Below are positions 27,456 through 36,031 of a stretch of 64,000 nt of DNA, one piece after another. A program made the translations under genes and the position numbers. This stretch comes from Candidatus Sedimenticola sp. (ex Thyasira tokunagai) (GTDB taxonomy: Bacteria > Pseudomonadota > Gammaproteobacteria > Chromatiales > Chromatiaceae), in contig CP134874.1 of assembly GCA_037318855.1 (NCBI GenBank), forward strand, positions 558,598 through 622,597, in the 5' to 3' direction. How positions within the stretch are numbered: position 1 is the first letter of the stretch; each line of letters starts with the position of its first letter. The notes under the pieces were generated by a model. The model ran no database searches, was not told the origin of the DNA, and worked only from the letters and a program-made list of their open reading frames with translations.

Positions 27456-28196
27456 TCAATGCATAAGCAGCCGCTCCACCAGAGCCACCATCTTTTCATA
27501 ATGCGCACCGCGCCAATAAACCTGTTGGCAGTCGCAGCACTGCCAGAAATGGTCATAGTACTTGCGGGTCAGGGGAGGCAGTCTCTGCTCCACCTCGCTT
27601 TTCATTCTCTTCTCCAGTAGCCCGTTGCAGCGGGTGCATCGGTGAAAAGGTTGGGCGGAGTGATAGAGGTCGAGCCGGTTGAGCACCTCTTTTACCTGCT
27701 CCAGTGGACGTGTGGCATGGACAAAGCAGCCGTGGGTAATCCGAGCATGCTTCAGCAGATTGCGGTCACGGGTCAGCAGAATGCGCTCCTGCTCAACGCT
27801 GATATCGACCAGCTCTCTATCTGAATAGTCATTGCTGTAGTTGCTGTCGAAACCCAGCAGTCGCAGGTAACGCGCCAAACGTCCCAGATTGACATCGACA
27901 ATGAAACGGGTGATGCGCAAGGGCTTGGGACGCAAGCGGGATACCTGGCTGATATCCATCGCCTCAAATGCAGGGTAGATACTGACCCTGTCCCCATCAA
28001 GGAGGATATAGCTGAAATTCACCGGATCACCGTTGACCAGAATAAGGTCAACCTCGGTGTGGGGGACACCCATCGACTCTATGACATCCTTGATCGATGC
28101 TTTGCGCTCAAAGGGGTAATCAAAGCTTCTCTTTCGCCGCTCCAGGGCGAGAAAGTTGTTGAGCTCTTCGTAGAAACGTAAGTCGGCGTTGGCCAT
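27456..28196 (-). CDS. Mut7-C RNase-domain protein
   Basis: About 246 residues. The N-terminal 85 residues look like the ubiquitin-like Mut7-C partner domain. Then comes a PIN-like Mut7-C domain: FIVDVNLGRLARYLRLLGFD, and ERILLTRDRNLLKHA with conserved Asp/Arg residues. It ends in a zinc ribbon (CTRCNGLLEK, and CCDCQQVYWRG, two CxxC pairs). Such proteins are predicted RNases of unknown target. I chose ATG at 28196 (MANADLRFYEELN); the longer open frame runs into the DUF805 gene and is not conserved. Confidence 0.82.
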   Translation of the reverse strand: MANADLRFYEELNNFLALERRKRSFDYPFERKASIKDVIESMGVPHTEVDLILVNGDPVNFSYILLDGDRVSIYPAFEAMDISQVSRLRPKPLRITRFIVDVNLGRLARYLRLLGFDSNYSNDYSDRELVDISVEQERILLTRDRNLLKHARITHGCFVHATRPLEQVKEVLNRLDLYHSAQPFHRCTRCNGLLEKRMKSEVEQRLPPLTRKYYDHFWQCCDCQQVYWRGAHYEKMVALVERLLMH

Positions 28197-28251
28197 GTGT
28201 GCATGGGGCGGAGAGGTGACTTTCACCTCCCCATCAAAAAGAGTTAATAGA

Positions 28252-28812
28252 TCATTGGGACTGCATCTGTGCCTGCTGGGCTTTCTCAACATAACCCTGG
28301 TAGGCAGGGATGGCAATGGCGGCAAGGATGCCGACAGTAGCGATGATGGGCAGCAGAAGACCTAATGCCTTCACTCCCATACTATTGGCTGTGGGTGCGG
28401 GGCCATAGCGGTTTGGCCCCTCGCTGCCTCTGAAAAATATTATGTAGATAGCCAGGAGGAAGTTGGCAAGCGGCACAAAAACGAGCAGTGCCAGCATGCC
28501 GGTTTTATTGAGGTCATTAAGGCGTCGCTTCATACAGACGATGGTGAAAACAGTGATTATTATATAGGCAAGGATAACCAGGATGCCGGTAATCCCTGTC
28601 ACTGTTTCCGCTTGTCCCGAGCCTAATAGTGCGGAACTTCCCATGATTGGCACCATGAGAGTGAAAATGAGCAGATACATTGCCGAGACATAGGCAAGGT
28701 AGCGCAGGCGACCAATACGGCCGGAGACGGAGAAGAATTTTGGCTGATAATACTCCTCAGCCTCGACTTCGACGGAGGCTTCTGGGGTGCTGTATGGGTT
28801 TTCTGAAGACAT
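28252..28812 (-). CDS. DUF805 membrane protein with a pilin-like C-terminal helix
   Basis: A 186-residue protein. Residues 25-130 form a DUF805 domain (SVSGRIGRLRYLAYVSAMYL, MKRRLNDLNKTGMLALLVFVP, four membrane helices). The C-terminal 40 residues, KALGLLLPIIATVGILAAIA then IPAYQGYVEKAQQAQ, closely resemble the N-terminal helix of type IV pilins, but at the wrong end of the protein and without a prepilin Gly-Phe site. Function unknown. It lies 55 bp upstream of the Mut7-C gene on the same strand. Confidence 0.78.
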   Translation of the reverse strand: MSSENPYSTPEASVEVEAEEYYQPKFFSVSGRIGRLRYLAYVSAMYLLIFTLMVPIMGSSALLGSGQAETVTGITGILVILAYIIITVFTIVCMKRRLNDLNKTGMLALLVFVPLANFLLAIYIIFFRGSEGPNRYGPAPTANSMGVKALGLLLPIIATVGILAAIAIPAYQGYVEKAQQAQMQSQ

Positions 28813-28938
28813 GTTTTCTCCTTTTTAGTTTGTCATCATTTTTCTAGGGTCCCCCTCAATCCTTGGGCGACCAAATGCCGGAAGTAAATGATTACTTTAG
28901 TCGGAGCAGGCGGGTAGAGGCAAGTTTTTCTCTTCAAC

Positions 28939-31143
28939 TTACTTCAGCAAGAAGAGTATCAGCACGCCAGCTATCACTCTGGTTGTGTCGTCGATAAGTT
29001 GTTGGAAATCTGTCAGCGGCATCGGTTTCGCGAAGATATAGCCCTGGACATGGCGAATCCCCAGGTCATGAATTAACTTCAGCTGGGCATGGGTCTCAAC
29101 CCCTTCGGCAATGACATCCAGCTTGAGATTACCGCCCAGTGCAGCGATGGCGTGAATAATAGCGGCGTCGTGGCTGCTCTTTTCTGCGCTGACGACAAAG
29201 CTGCGATCGATCTTGATGGTGGTCACAGGTAGGTCCTTGAGATAGCGTAAGGAGGAGTAGCCGGTGCCGAAGTCATCAATGGCGATGCGTATACCCTGAC
29301 GCCGTAGTGACATCAGTTTTTCAGAGGAACTCTCCAGATTCTCCATTAGAGCAGTCTCAGTGATCTCGATCTCCAGCCTCTCCAGAGGGAAGCGTGCGGC
29401 GCTGATGATATCGGTAATTGAATCTACGAACTGCTTATCCAGCAGCTGTTTTCCAGAGCAGTTAACCGCCAGCGTAAGCGCTGTCCCCTGAAGATGGAAA
29501 TCTCTGGCGATACGGCAGGCCTCATTCAAAACCCAATCACCGAGAGGAATGATCAGGCCGCACTCTTCGGCAACAGGGATAAACTCTATCGGTGAAACAA
29601 CGCCTCTCTCCGGATGATTCCAACGTAGAAGGGTCTCAGCACCGGTGATCTCGCCGGTGACAATATCGATCTTTGGCTGCAGGTAGAGTTCAAAATGCTC
29701 TTGTTCAATGGCATTGCGCAGATCATCAATCAGAGCAATGCGCTGATTGATGATCTCTTCAAGATGTGGATGGAACAGCTGGTGGTTGTTGCGGCCGTTG
29801 TGCTTGGCGTAATACATGGCAATATCCGCCTGCTTGAATAGCGCCTCACAGGTCGAGTCCGGGCTTGTCTGGGTAATGCCTATGCTGGCGGTAATCTCAA
29901 TCTTGTGTTCCTTCAGCTCCATCGGCTGTGCCACCAGCTTGAGAATACGATCAGCCACATTTTTCAGGTTGCTCTTTTGGCAATTGATTATAGCGGCAAA
30001 CTCATCCCCCCCTAAGCGGGCGACGTGGTCAGAGGAGTGGAGTGCGTGGCGCAGCCGTTTCCCTGTCACGCGAATGAGTTGGTCTCCTGCATCATGTCCC
30101 AGAGTATCATTGATGTCCTTGAACTGATCGAGGTCGAGAAAGAGCAGAAAGCAGGGCTTGTCGCCGGAACACTCTGGCGTCAGGGTCTGTGTCAGCCAGG
30201 CAACAAAATTACGCCGGTTGGGCAGTCCGGTCAGTGAATCATGATTGGCTTGGTAGTGAGCATCTTTTGCCTGGTTGCGGGTGGTGTTCAGAAGGTCGTT
30301 TACACGCAGGCTCAATGAGCCGAGGGTACGTGCCAGGCTGCCCGTTTTGTCGCTGGAGTCGAACGGTGGTGGTTGAAAGTTCTCTTGAGCAATATCGTTG
30401 GCATAGCGTTCCAGCAGTTGAATGCGCAAGTTCATTTTGCGGAACAGGAGGCCGAGAAGCAGCATCGGCACCGCCAATAGCAGGAGTGTCAGCACACTGA
30501 GAATAGTGATCGGCTGCTGGTAGAGATTATCTCTTGATATCAGTTGAGACTGGATCCGTTGGTTATTGTCGGATACCGATGACAACAGCTGCTTATGCTG
30601 CCGTTTCATTTGTGCTTCGGTTTGTCTGATGTGTAGATTGGCCTCTTCCATTGGGCCGATACTATCCCGGTAGAGTTGCTGCAGGTTGTTGACGGCATTT
30701 TCCACCGCCGCTTCGTCGGCGATGTCAGCAAGGGTTAAGGTTGCGTCGATCAGCGAGGTACGGCTCGCCAGTGCGTGCGGTAACAGCTGTTCCAGCCTGG
30801 CAGCGACCTGCTCCAGATTAGCGGCATGTTCAGTGAATGGCGTGATGGTCTGTTTTGGATTGAGCGTGATCATGTCGAGATCATGGTGAAAACGGTAGGC
30901 CGCCAGGTTGAGTGCATCAAGCGCACTCATCAATGGGATGTTATAGGTAAGAAGCTCCCCGGTGTTGTTGAGGGCATCAAGCATGTGGCTACGATCAGCC
31001 TCAATCTGCCTGTTTGCATTTGCCAGGAGGTAGAGGGAGAGCAGCATGCCGCAGATCAGTACCAGTGCCGCCGTTCCCATATAGGCTGCAACGATCCACT
31101 CCAACCTTTGGAGTCGCTTGATCGGCTGTTGTTCTGATGTCAT
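28939..31143 (-). CDS. Membrane HAMP-like GGDEF-EAL cyclic-di-GMP protein
   Basis: A 734-residue protein with an N-terminal membrane helix (about 15-40), a periplasmic helical region, a second helix near 220-240 and a HAMP-like linker. GGDEF (ARLGGDEFAAI, about 376) and EAL (GAETLLRWNHPERG, about 500, with ETL in place of EAL; AIDDFGTGYSSLRYLKDLP) follow. The C-terminus ends in a short hydrophobic tail (VIAGVLILFLLK). It starts 5 bp after the upstream heme-binding-type gene, so the two form an operon. Confidence 0.88.
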   Translation of the reverse strand: MTSEQQPIKRLQRLEWIVAAYMGTAALVLICGMLLSLYLLANANRQIEADRSHMLDALNNTGELLTYNIPLMSALDALNLAAYRFHHDLDMITLNPKQTITPFTEHAANLEQVAARLEQLLPHALASRTSLIDATLTLADIADEAAVENAVNNLQQLYRDSIGPMEEANLHIRQTEAQMKRQHKQLLSSVSDNNQRIQSQLISRDNLYQQPITILSVLTLLLLAVPMLLLGLLFRKMNLRIQLLERYANDIAQENFQPPPFDSSDKTGSLARTLGSLSLRVNDLLNTTRNQAKDAHYQANHDSLTGLPNRRNFVAWLTQTLTPECSGDKPCFLLFLDLDQFKDINDTLGHDAGDQLIRVTGKRLRHALHSSDHVARLGGDEFAAIINCQKSNLKNVADRILKLVAQPMELKEHKIEITASIGITQTSPDSTCEALFKQADIAMYYAKHNGRNNHQLFHPHLEEIINQRIALIDDLRNAIEQEHFELYLQPKIDIVTGEITGAETLLRWNHPERGVVSPIEFIPVAEECGLIIPLGDWVLNEACRIARDFHLQGTALTLAVNCSGKQLLDKQFVDSITDIISAARFPLERLEIEITETALMENLESSSEKLMSLRRQGIRIAIDDFGTGYSSLRYLKDLPVTTIKIDRSFVVSAEKSSHDAAIIHAIAALGGNLKLDVIAEGVETHAQLKLIHDLGIRHVQGYIFAKPMPLTDFQQLIDDTTRVIAGVLILFLLK

Positions 31144-31148
31144 AAGTG

Positions 31149-31991
31149 TCAGAAGTGAAAATTGAGGGTGCCGGATATGGCGTGATCGTCGGGTTCGGAG
31201 GCATCAAAGATGGCGATACCCCCTAGTGTTGACTCACCTACTCTGAATTTCACGTCATCCCCATTTCCTGTATCCAGCTTGCGTGCAAGTTCCAAGTGCC
31301 AGAAGCCGTTGACCCAGCGCTCCTTTGCCTTAACGTCTGCCACAGAGCCACTGACCTTAGGGTTGAGCTGGTATTTTGGCATGACTGGCTGTAGCAGATT
31401 GCGGTAGCGTTTTGTGGTGTAGGGTTGTGTGCCGCCATCGGATGGGCGTAGAACATAGGTCACACCGCCATCGGGGCGCTCCAACTGGGCGGCCCGTAGT
31501 AGGGGCTTGTTACTGACGATGGTCATCTTGTCGTGGGCTATGTTCAGTGGGGCTGTACGAGCAGATTTCCAGTGCCACATGTCCGCCTTGAAATGGTCTG
31601 CGGAGGGCCAGTCTGTAGTGTACTCTCCCTCCATGACGAACTGCATGCTGAGCCGATCCTCTCGTTGTGGACCTCGAACATAGCGCTTTTTCTGTTTGTT
31701 CCAGACGTAGGGTTTGTGAAGCCGGTTCTCCTCGCTGTCGGACCACTTGAGGTAGAAGTAGACGGTATCCGCAAAATAGCCAGCCTTCAGTCTAACGTCT
31801 TTTGCCTCCACTGCCGTCTCAGCGCTGATGGGGTGCAGTGGAATGGTGATTTCGGGAACTTCTTTCCATTCATCGCCCAAACCATCCACAACCGGTGCCT
31901 GGGAGAGGGGGGCTACCTTTACGGTTTCTGCTTCGACTGCAGAAGAGAGAAAACCCAACAAGAAGAGGGTGGTTGTTACAAATCTGCCCAT
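31149..31991 (-). CDS. Secreted protein with ethylbenzene-dehydrogenase-type heme-binding domain
   Basis: A 280-residue protein with a signal peptide (about 21 residues, cleaving after VEA). It is a beta-rich domain of the ethylbenzene dehydrogenase gamma / DOMON-like type: APVVDGLGDEWKEVPEITIPL, VRLKAGYFADTVYFYLKWSD, DRLSMQFVM, ADMWHWKSART and a late GFWHLELARKL. Proteins of this family bind heme b in the periplasm. The only partner here is a GGDEF-EAL gene 5 bp downstream, so a role as periplasmic sensor or electron carrier for that protein is possible (inference). Confidence 0.75.
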   Translation of the reverse strand: MGRFVTTTLFLLGFLSSAVEAETVKVAPLSQAPVVDGLGDEWKEVPEITIPLHPISAETAVEAKDVRLKAGYFADTVYFYLKWSDSEENRLHKPYVWNKQKKRYVRGPQREDRLSMQFVMEGEYTTDWPSADHFKADMWHWKSARTAPLNIAHDKMTIVSNKPLLRAAQLERPDGGVTYVLRPSDGGTQPYTTKRYRNLLQPVMPKYQLNPKVSGSVADVKAKERWVNGFWHLELARKLDTGNGDDVKFRVGESTLGGIAIFDASEPDDHAISGTLNFHF

Positions 31992-32137
31992 TACAACCTC
32001 CAGATATCCATTTTAAGAGAGGGTGTTTTCAGCCGGATTCCCAAAGATGGAACCAACCAAACAGAGTGGGTCCCATGTTTGGGATCCAGAAATCTAGTAA
32101 GTATAGACAATCATTGCACTTGTTGCCGGGGGGGGAA

Positions 32138-32160
32138 GGGCTGCCGGAGGGCGGCAGCCC
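32138..32160. terminator. GC-rich stem-loop downstream of rph
   Basis: GGGCTGCCG pairs perfectly with CGGCAGCCC across GAGGG. It lies 10 bp past the rph stop on the minus strand. No T run follows, so termination efficiency is uncertain. The rest of 31992-32170 shows no gene. Confidence 0.5.
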
Positions 32161-32170
32161 GGGAAGAAAA

Positions 32171-32887
32171 TCAGTTCATAAAAGCGGCTTTTTGTTCCTC
32201 CATAATCTCGGTAATTCCCTTGGAAGCCAGGTCGAGCATCGCCTGCAACTCCTCCATCCGGAATGCGTGTCCCTCGGCGGTGCCCTGAACTTCAATAAAG
32301 GCACCACTGTCGTTCATTACCACGTTCATATCGGTTTCGGCAGAGGAGTCTTCGGCATAATCAAGATCCAGCACCGGTGTACCCTCGTAGATGCCGACCG
32401 AAACTGAAGCGAGTTGACCAATTATCGGACTGGATTCAAGCTTGCCGGCGGAGATCATGCCGTTGATGGCGTCACAGAGGGCGACATAAGCCCCGGAGAT
32501 GGAGGCGGTACGGGTGCCGCCATCGGCTTGAATGACATCACAATCAAAGGTGATGGTGTGCTCCCCCAACCGGTCGAGGTTGACGATGGCGCGCAGGCTG
32601 CGGCCGATCAGGCGTGAGATCTCCAGGGTACGTCCACCCTGCTTGCCCCGGCTCGCCTCACGTCCCATACGGCTGTTGGTGGAGCGCGGCAACATGCCGT
32701 ACTCGGCGGTAATCCAGCCCTGGCCCGTTCCTTTGAGAAACCTTGGTACCCGCTCTTCCACAGTAGCGGTGCAGATCACCTTGGTATCGCCAAACTCCAC
32801 CAGTACCGAGCCCTCGGCGTGTTTGGTGTAGTTGCGGGTAAAACGGAGGGTACGCATCTGATCTGGGTTGCGGTCGCTGGGTCTCAT
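32171..32887 (-). CDS. rph: Ribonuclease PH
   Basis: A 238-residue phosphorolytic 3'-5' exoribonuclease that trims tRNA 3' ends. Motifs: [19 protein letters not shown] at the N-terminus, [70 protein letters not shown] and the active-site region [20 protein letters not shown]. Full length (E. coli 238). Next to a phosphatase/kinase pair and yicC, a layout seen in other gammaproteobacteria. Confidence 0.97.
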   Translation of the reverse strand: MRPSDRNPDQMRTLRFTRNYTKHAEGSVLVEFGDTKVICTATVEERVPRFLKGTGQGWITAEYGMLPRSTNSRMGREASRGKQGGRTLEISRLIGRSLRAIVNLDRLGEHTITFDCDVIQADGGTRTASISGAYVALCDAINGMISAGKLESSPIIGQLASVSVGIYEGTPVLDLDYAEDSSAETDMNVVMNDSGAFIEVQGTAEGHAFRMEELQAMLDLASKGITEIMEEQKAAFMN

Positions 32888-32960
32888 ATTCTGTTGAATC
32901 CTTAAGCTGAGTTATTTGATGGAGGCTATTGTACAGCGATGAAGTGGAGAGTGATTGAGA

Positions 32961-33839
32961 TTACTCAGGCTCTTTTTCAGATTCAAAACTGTCTACCGCA
33001 CTTTGCAACTCGGCAATGGCGCTGGCCAGGTTCTCCTGCTCCTCTGCGCTATTGGAGTCAGTTTTATCCTTTTGCTGCTTTCCCTCTATCATCCGTGCGG
33101 CCAACAGGGTGACATTGTCGCTTTCCGGGAAACCCTTTTGGGTAGCTTCCTCCGCCAGGAAACGTACTGCTTCGAAGAGGGGACTCTTGTTGAATAACAC
33201 CTCACATATCAGCTCATCGCTAACCTTTCCCCACAGACCATCACTGCACAGAAGCAACATATCCCCAGCGTCCAGACCAGCCTTGCCAAGAGTGATGTTG
33301 GGTAGGAGGGTACTGCCACCAAGGCAGCGGGTGACGTAGTTGCGCTGAGGGTGTTTGTTTTGCTCGTCTGCCGAGATCAGTCCGTTGCGCAGCAGGCGTT
33401 CCACGTAGGAGTGATCAGTAGTGCGGTAGGCTACCCGCTGTTTGCGTATCAGATAGAAGCGGCTGTCCCCGGCATGTGCCCAGTAGATGTTTCCGTTCTG
33501 GATTAGTACCGCCACCGCCGTGGTACGCGGCTCGATGGGAGGTGTCTGTTCATAGCCGAAAGTGAGGATGTTCTCATGGGCTTTATGTAACAGGCGGGTG
33601 AGGAAAAGTCCGGGATTGATGATCGGCTGAGGTGTGATTTTCAGGTAATGCTTGCAGGTATCAATAAAAATCTGTGAAGCACTCTCTCCCCGAGGGTGTC
33701 CCCCCATACCATCAGCCAGCGCAAGAAGGGTGCACGGTTTGCTGTCTATCTCAATACAGCGGTCCTGGTTGATCATACGGTCGCCAATAAGGCTGATCTG
33801 TGCTGATTTATCGCAAACAATGGGTTTCTCAGTGCTCAT
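32961..33839 (-). CDS. PP2C-family Ser/Thr protein phosphatase
   Basis: A 292-residue protein with PP2C motifs: RMINQDRCIEID, LALADGMGGHPRGE (metal-binding Asp and Gly), VYWAHAGDSRFYLIR-like IYWAHAGDSRFYLI, LLCSDGLWGKVSD and SDNVTLLAAR. The C-terminal 40 residues are charged and low complexity. It overlaps the upstream kinase gene (ATGA), so the pair should act on shared targets, the kinase phosphorylating and this enzyme reversing. Confidence 0.92.
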   Translation of the reverse strand: MSTEKPIVCDKSAQISLIGDRMINQDRCIEIDSKPCTLLALADGMGGHPRGESASQIFIDTCKHYLKITPQPIINPGLFLTRLLHKAHENILTFGYEQTPPIEPRTTAVAVLIQNGNIYWAHAGDSRFYLIRKQRVAYRTTDHSYVERLLRNGLISADEQNKHPQRNYVTRCLGGSTLLPNITLGKAGLDAGDMLLLCSDGLWGKVSDELICEVLFNKSPLFEAVRFLAEEATQKGFPESDNVTLLAARMIEGKQQKDKTDSNSAEEQENLASAIAELQSAVDSFESEKEPE

Positions 33840-34783
33840 ATGATGGGTCTGTCACCGATACCGGCGCCTCCCTGTGAAGTTGAGTTCTGTGGACGCCCCT
33901 TCTTGCTGACGAGCGCATCGAGCATGGCGCCCGCATTTTGCGGACGCAACAGGGGGTCGATCTCCATCGCCCAGTCGATGACATCCAGCAGATAGAGGGG
34001 GTAGTGGCGCCTGTAGAGTCCTGCGATCGGTTTCATCTTGTCGTTGGCGTGCCGTTCAATGGCTGAGGGTGGGGGCCTGCCTTCAATACATGCACGCATA
34101 GTGGCACCCATGGCATAGACGTCGCTCCAGGGGCCGACATAACCTGAAGAGTAGTACTGCTCCACCGGAGCAAATCCCGGCGTGACGACCTGCGATAGCT
34201 GTCTCTTTCGGGTGGTTGCAAATTGGTGGACGGCGCCGAAGTCGATGAGTAGGGGGGAGCCGCCGGGACGAATATGTATGTTGCTCGGTTTGATATCGAG
34301 ATGAAGGTGATTTTCAGCATGTATCAGGCTGAGCGCATCCAACACGGCGGGAAATACCGTTGTCAGGAAAGTGCTGCTGAGTTTCCCTTTGTGCTGTTTG
34401 ATATAGCGGCCGAGGTTTTTGCCGTGCTCGTAGTCCATCACCAGGTAGGCGGTGTTGTTGGCGAGGAAGAAAGTACGAACGTTGACGATGTTTGGGTGCC
34501 GTAGTGTGGCCAGTGCCTTGGCTTCAAGAAAAAAGAGTTTGCGGCCGTTGTGAAAGGCATCCGCCTTGGCCTCGTTGAGAATCTCCACCAGCCCTCGCTC
34601 ATTACGGGTAGCCAGTTTTTTTGGTAAGTACTCTTTGATTACCACCTGATCCTGGGTATCGTCATCCTCCGCCACATAGATAAGGCTAAAGCCACCGCTG
34701 CCCATCGGCTTAATGATGGTGTAGCAGTCGAGAACAGTTCCTGGCGGGAGACAGCTCCGCTGGTTTTCCTCGCTGGTCGAAAT
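33836..34783 (-). CDS. Ser/Thr protein kinase with probable ATT start codon
   Basis: A eukaryotic-type kinase. MGSGGFSLIYVAED is the glycine loop, VVIKEYLPK holds the catalytic Lys, HLHLDIKPSNIHI the catalytic loop, LLIDFGAVH the DFG motif, PGFAPVEQYY the activation segment. The first canonical start (ATG at 34705) would begin inside the glycine loop and delete strand 1. The frame stays open upstream, and residues PPGTVLDCYTIIKPMGSGGF look like a normal kinase start. The only sensible initiation codon is ATT at 34783, six bases after AGGAG (34790-34794), giving 315 residues. It overlaps the phosphatase gene. Confidence 0.8.
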   Translation of the reverse strand: MSTSEENQRSCLPPGTVLDCYTIIKPMGSGGFSLIYVAEDDDTQDQVVIKEYLPKKLATRNERGLVEILNEAKADAFHNGRKLFFLEAKALATLRHPNIVNVRTFFLANNTAYLVMDYEHGKNLGRYIKQHKGKLSSTFLTTVFPAVLDALSLIHAENHLHLDIKPSNIHIRPGGSPLLIDFGAVHQFATTRKRQLSQVVTPGFAPVEQYYSSGYVGPWSDVYAMGATMRACIEGRPPPSAIERHANDKMKPIAGLYRRHYPLYLLDVIDWAMEIDPLLRPQNAGAMLDALVSKKGRPQNSTSQGGAGIGDRPII

Positions 34784-34867
34784 GACAGGCTCCTAGTGCA
34801 TGTGGATCAAATGGGCATTATCATACCAACATTGTGGGTGACGCACCGCTAACCAGAGGTGGTTTTT

Positions 34868-35734
34868 ATGACGTTTAGTATGACAGCATTCACGCGAAAA
34901 GAGATCCAGAGTGATCAGGGTGAACTTGTGTGCGAGATTCGCTCAGTAAATCACCGTTATCTGGAAGCATCGGTTCGTCTGCCGGAGGAGTTAAGGAGTC
35001 TGGAGCACCTGGTTCGGGAGCGTCTGAACAAACGGCTCGGCCGGGGTAAGGTGGATTGCACTCTGCGCTTCTCACCATCGGCGAGTTCGGCAGCGGCTGT
35101 CAGGGTCAACTCAAGGTTGGCGCAGCAGATTATTGATGCAGCGGATGAGGTCTCTCTTCTGTTACATGAGTCGGTACCGCCGAAGGCGATGGATATCATG
35201 CGTTGGCCCGGTGTGCTGGAAGCGGAAGAGATTGATCTGGCACCGATTCACAAACAGGCCATTGAACTGCTGGAAGAGGGTATAGGTGGTCTGCTCGACT
35301 CAAGGCGGCGGGAAGGTGAACGGTTGGCTGAGTTGATCGCCCAGCGGGTCACCGCCATGCGTGAGGAGGTGATCAAGGTCAGAGAGCTGATGCCGCGCGT
35401 GCTGGAGTCGGTACGTAACCGGCTGAAAGCGAGGCTGGCTGAGGTGAGTGAGAACCTGGATGTTGAGCGCTTGGAGCAGGAGATGGCGCTATTGGCGCAA
35501 CGACTGGATGTGGATGAGGAGATGGACCGGCTCCAGACTCATCTTGATGAAGTGGAGAGTGTACTTACCCGCAATGAACCGATCGGCCGGCGTCTGGATT
35601 TTCTTATGCAGGAGTTGAATCGTGAAGCCAATACCCTTGGCTCCAAGTCCAGTGATGTTGATATGACCCGGGTTTCAGTTGAGTTGAAGGTGCTGATCGA
35701 GCAGATGCGCGAGCAGGTACAGAATATAGAATAG
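34868..35734 (+). CDS. yicC: YicC-family endoribonuclease-like protein
   Basis: A 288-residue protein of the YicC/YloC family: MTAFTRKEIQ, EIRSVNHRYLEASVRLPEEL, VRERLNKRLGRGKVDCTL at the N-terminus, and the C-terminal RRLDFLMQELNREANTLGSKS domain (DUF1732). YicC proteins have been linked to RNA decay in E. coli. ATG at 34868 has AGAGG upstream; the GTG at 34859 is less likely. It is divergent from the kinase gene. gmk follows after a 300-bp gap, a conserved order. Confidence 0.93.
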   Translation: MTFSMTAFTRKEIQSDQGELVCEIRSVNHRYLEASVRLPEELRSLEHLVRERLNKRLGRGKVDCTLRFSPSASSAAAVRVNSRLAQQIIDAADEVSLLLHESVPPKAMDIMRWPGVLEAEEIDLAPIHKQAIELLEEGIGGLLDSRRREGERLAELIAQRVTAMREEVIKVRELMPRVLESVRNRLKARLAEVSENLDVERLEQEMALLAQRLDVDEEMDRLQTHLDEVESVLTRNEPIGRRLDFLMQELNREANTLGSKSSDVDMTRVSVELKVLIEQMREQVQNIE

Positions 35735-35748
35735 TTTTCAGTTGGCCC

Positions 35749-35774
35749 GTCATCCCGGCGCAGGCCGGGATGAC
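35749..35774. repeat. Short perfect palindrome after yicC
   Basis: gtcatcccggc pairs with gccgggatgac over a 4-nt loop, 15 bp after the yicC stop. It is the common dispersed gtcatcccggc-type palindrome and may also act as a transcription terminator. Confidence 0.6.
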
Positions 35775-35832
35775 AGTGATTATTGATTTTCATGGCTATG
35801 TACGAAAATACTGTTTCACGATGCGGATTCTT

Positions 35833-35893
35833 TGTAGGAGCGGCTTCAGCCGCGATCAGAGGACACTCTCGCTGATCGCGAAAAAGTTCGCTC
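35833..35893. repeat. Degenerate REP-like palindrome (family F copy 5)
   Basis: tgtaggagcggcttcagccgcgatcag on the left and ctgatcgcgaaaaagttcgctc on the right. The inner cgcgatcag...ctgatcgcg pairing is kept, while the outer arms have diverged. It lies in the 297-bp gap between yicC and gmk, which otherwise shows only AT-rich sequence. Confidence 0.6.
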
Positions 35894-36031
35894 AATATGT
35901 CACATCCCCCCTACCATGGTGGTTTTAAGAGCCGTGGAACAGTAAATTAGTGTAGAGCCACTTTGATTTTTAGATGGCGCAATTCTATTTCTTTGCCAAC
36001 TGCCAATTTTTAAAGAGCTTTAGAGAAAAAA

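Noticed and set aside
31533..32288. 251-residue plus-strand open frame over the heme-type gene and rph end
   Set aside because: Overlaps two supported genes and has no recognisable motif.
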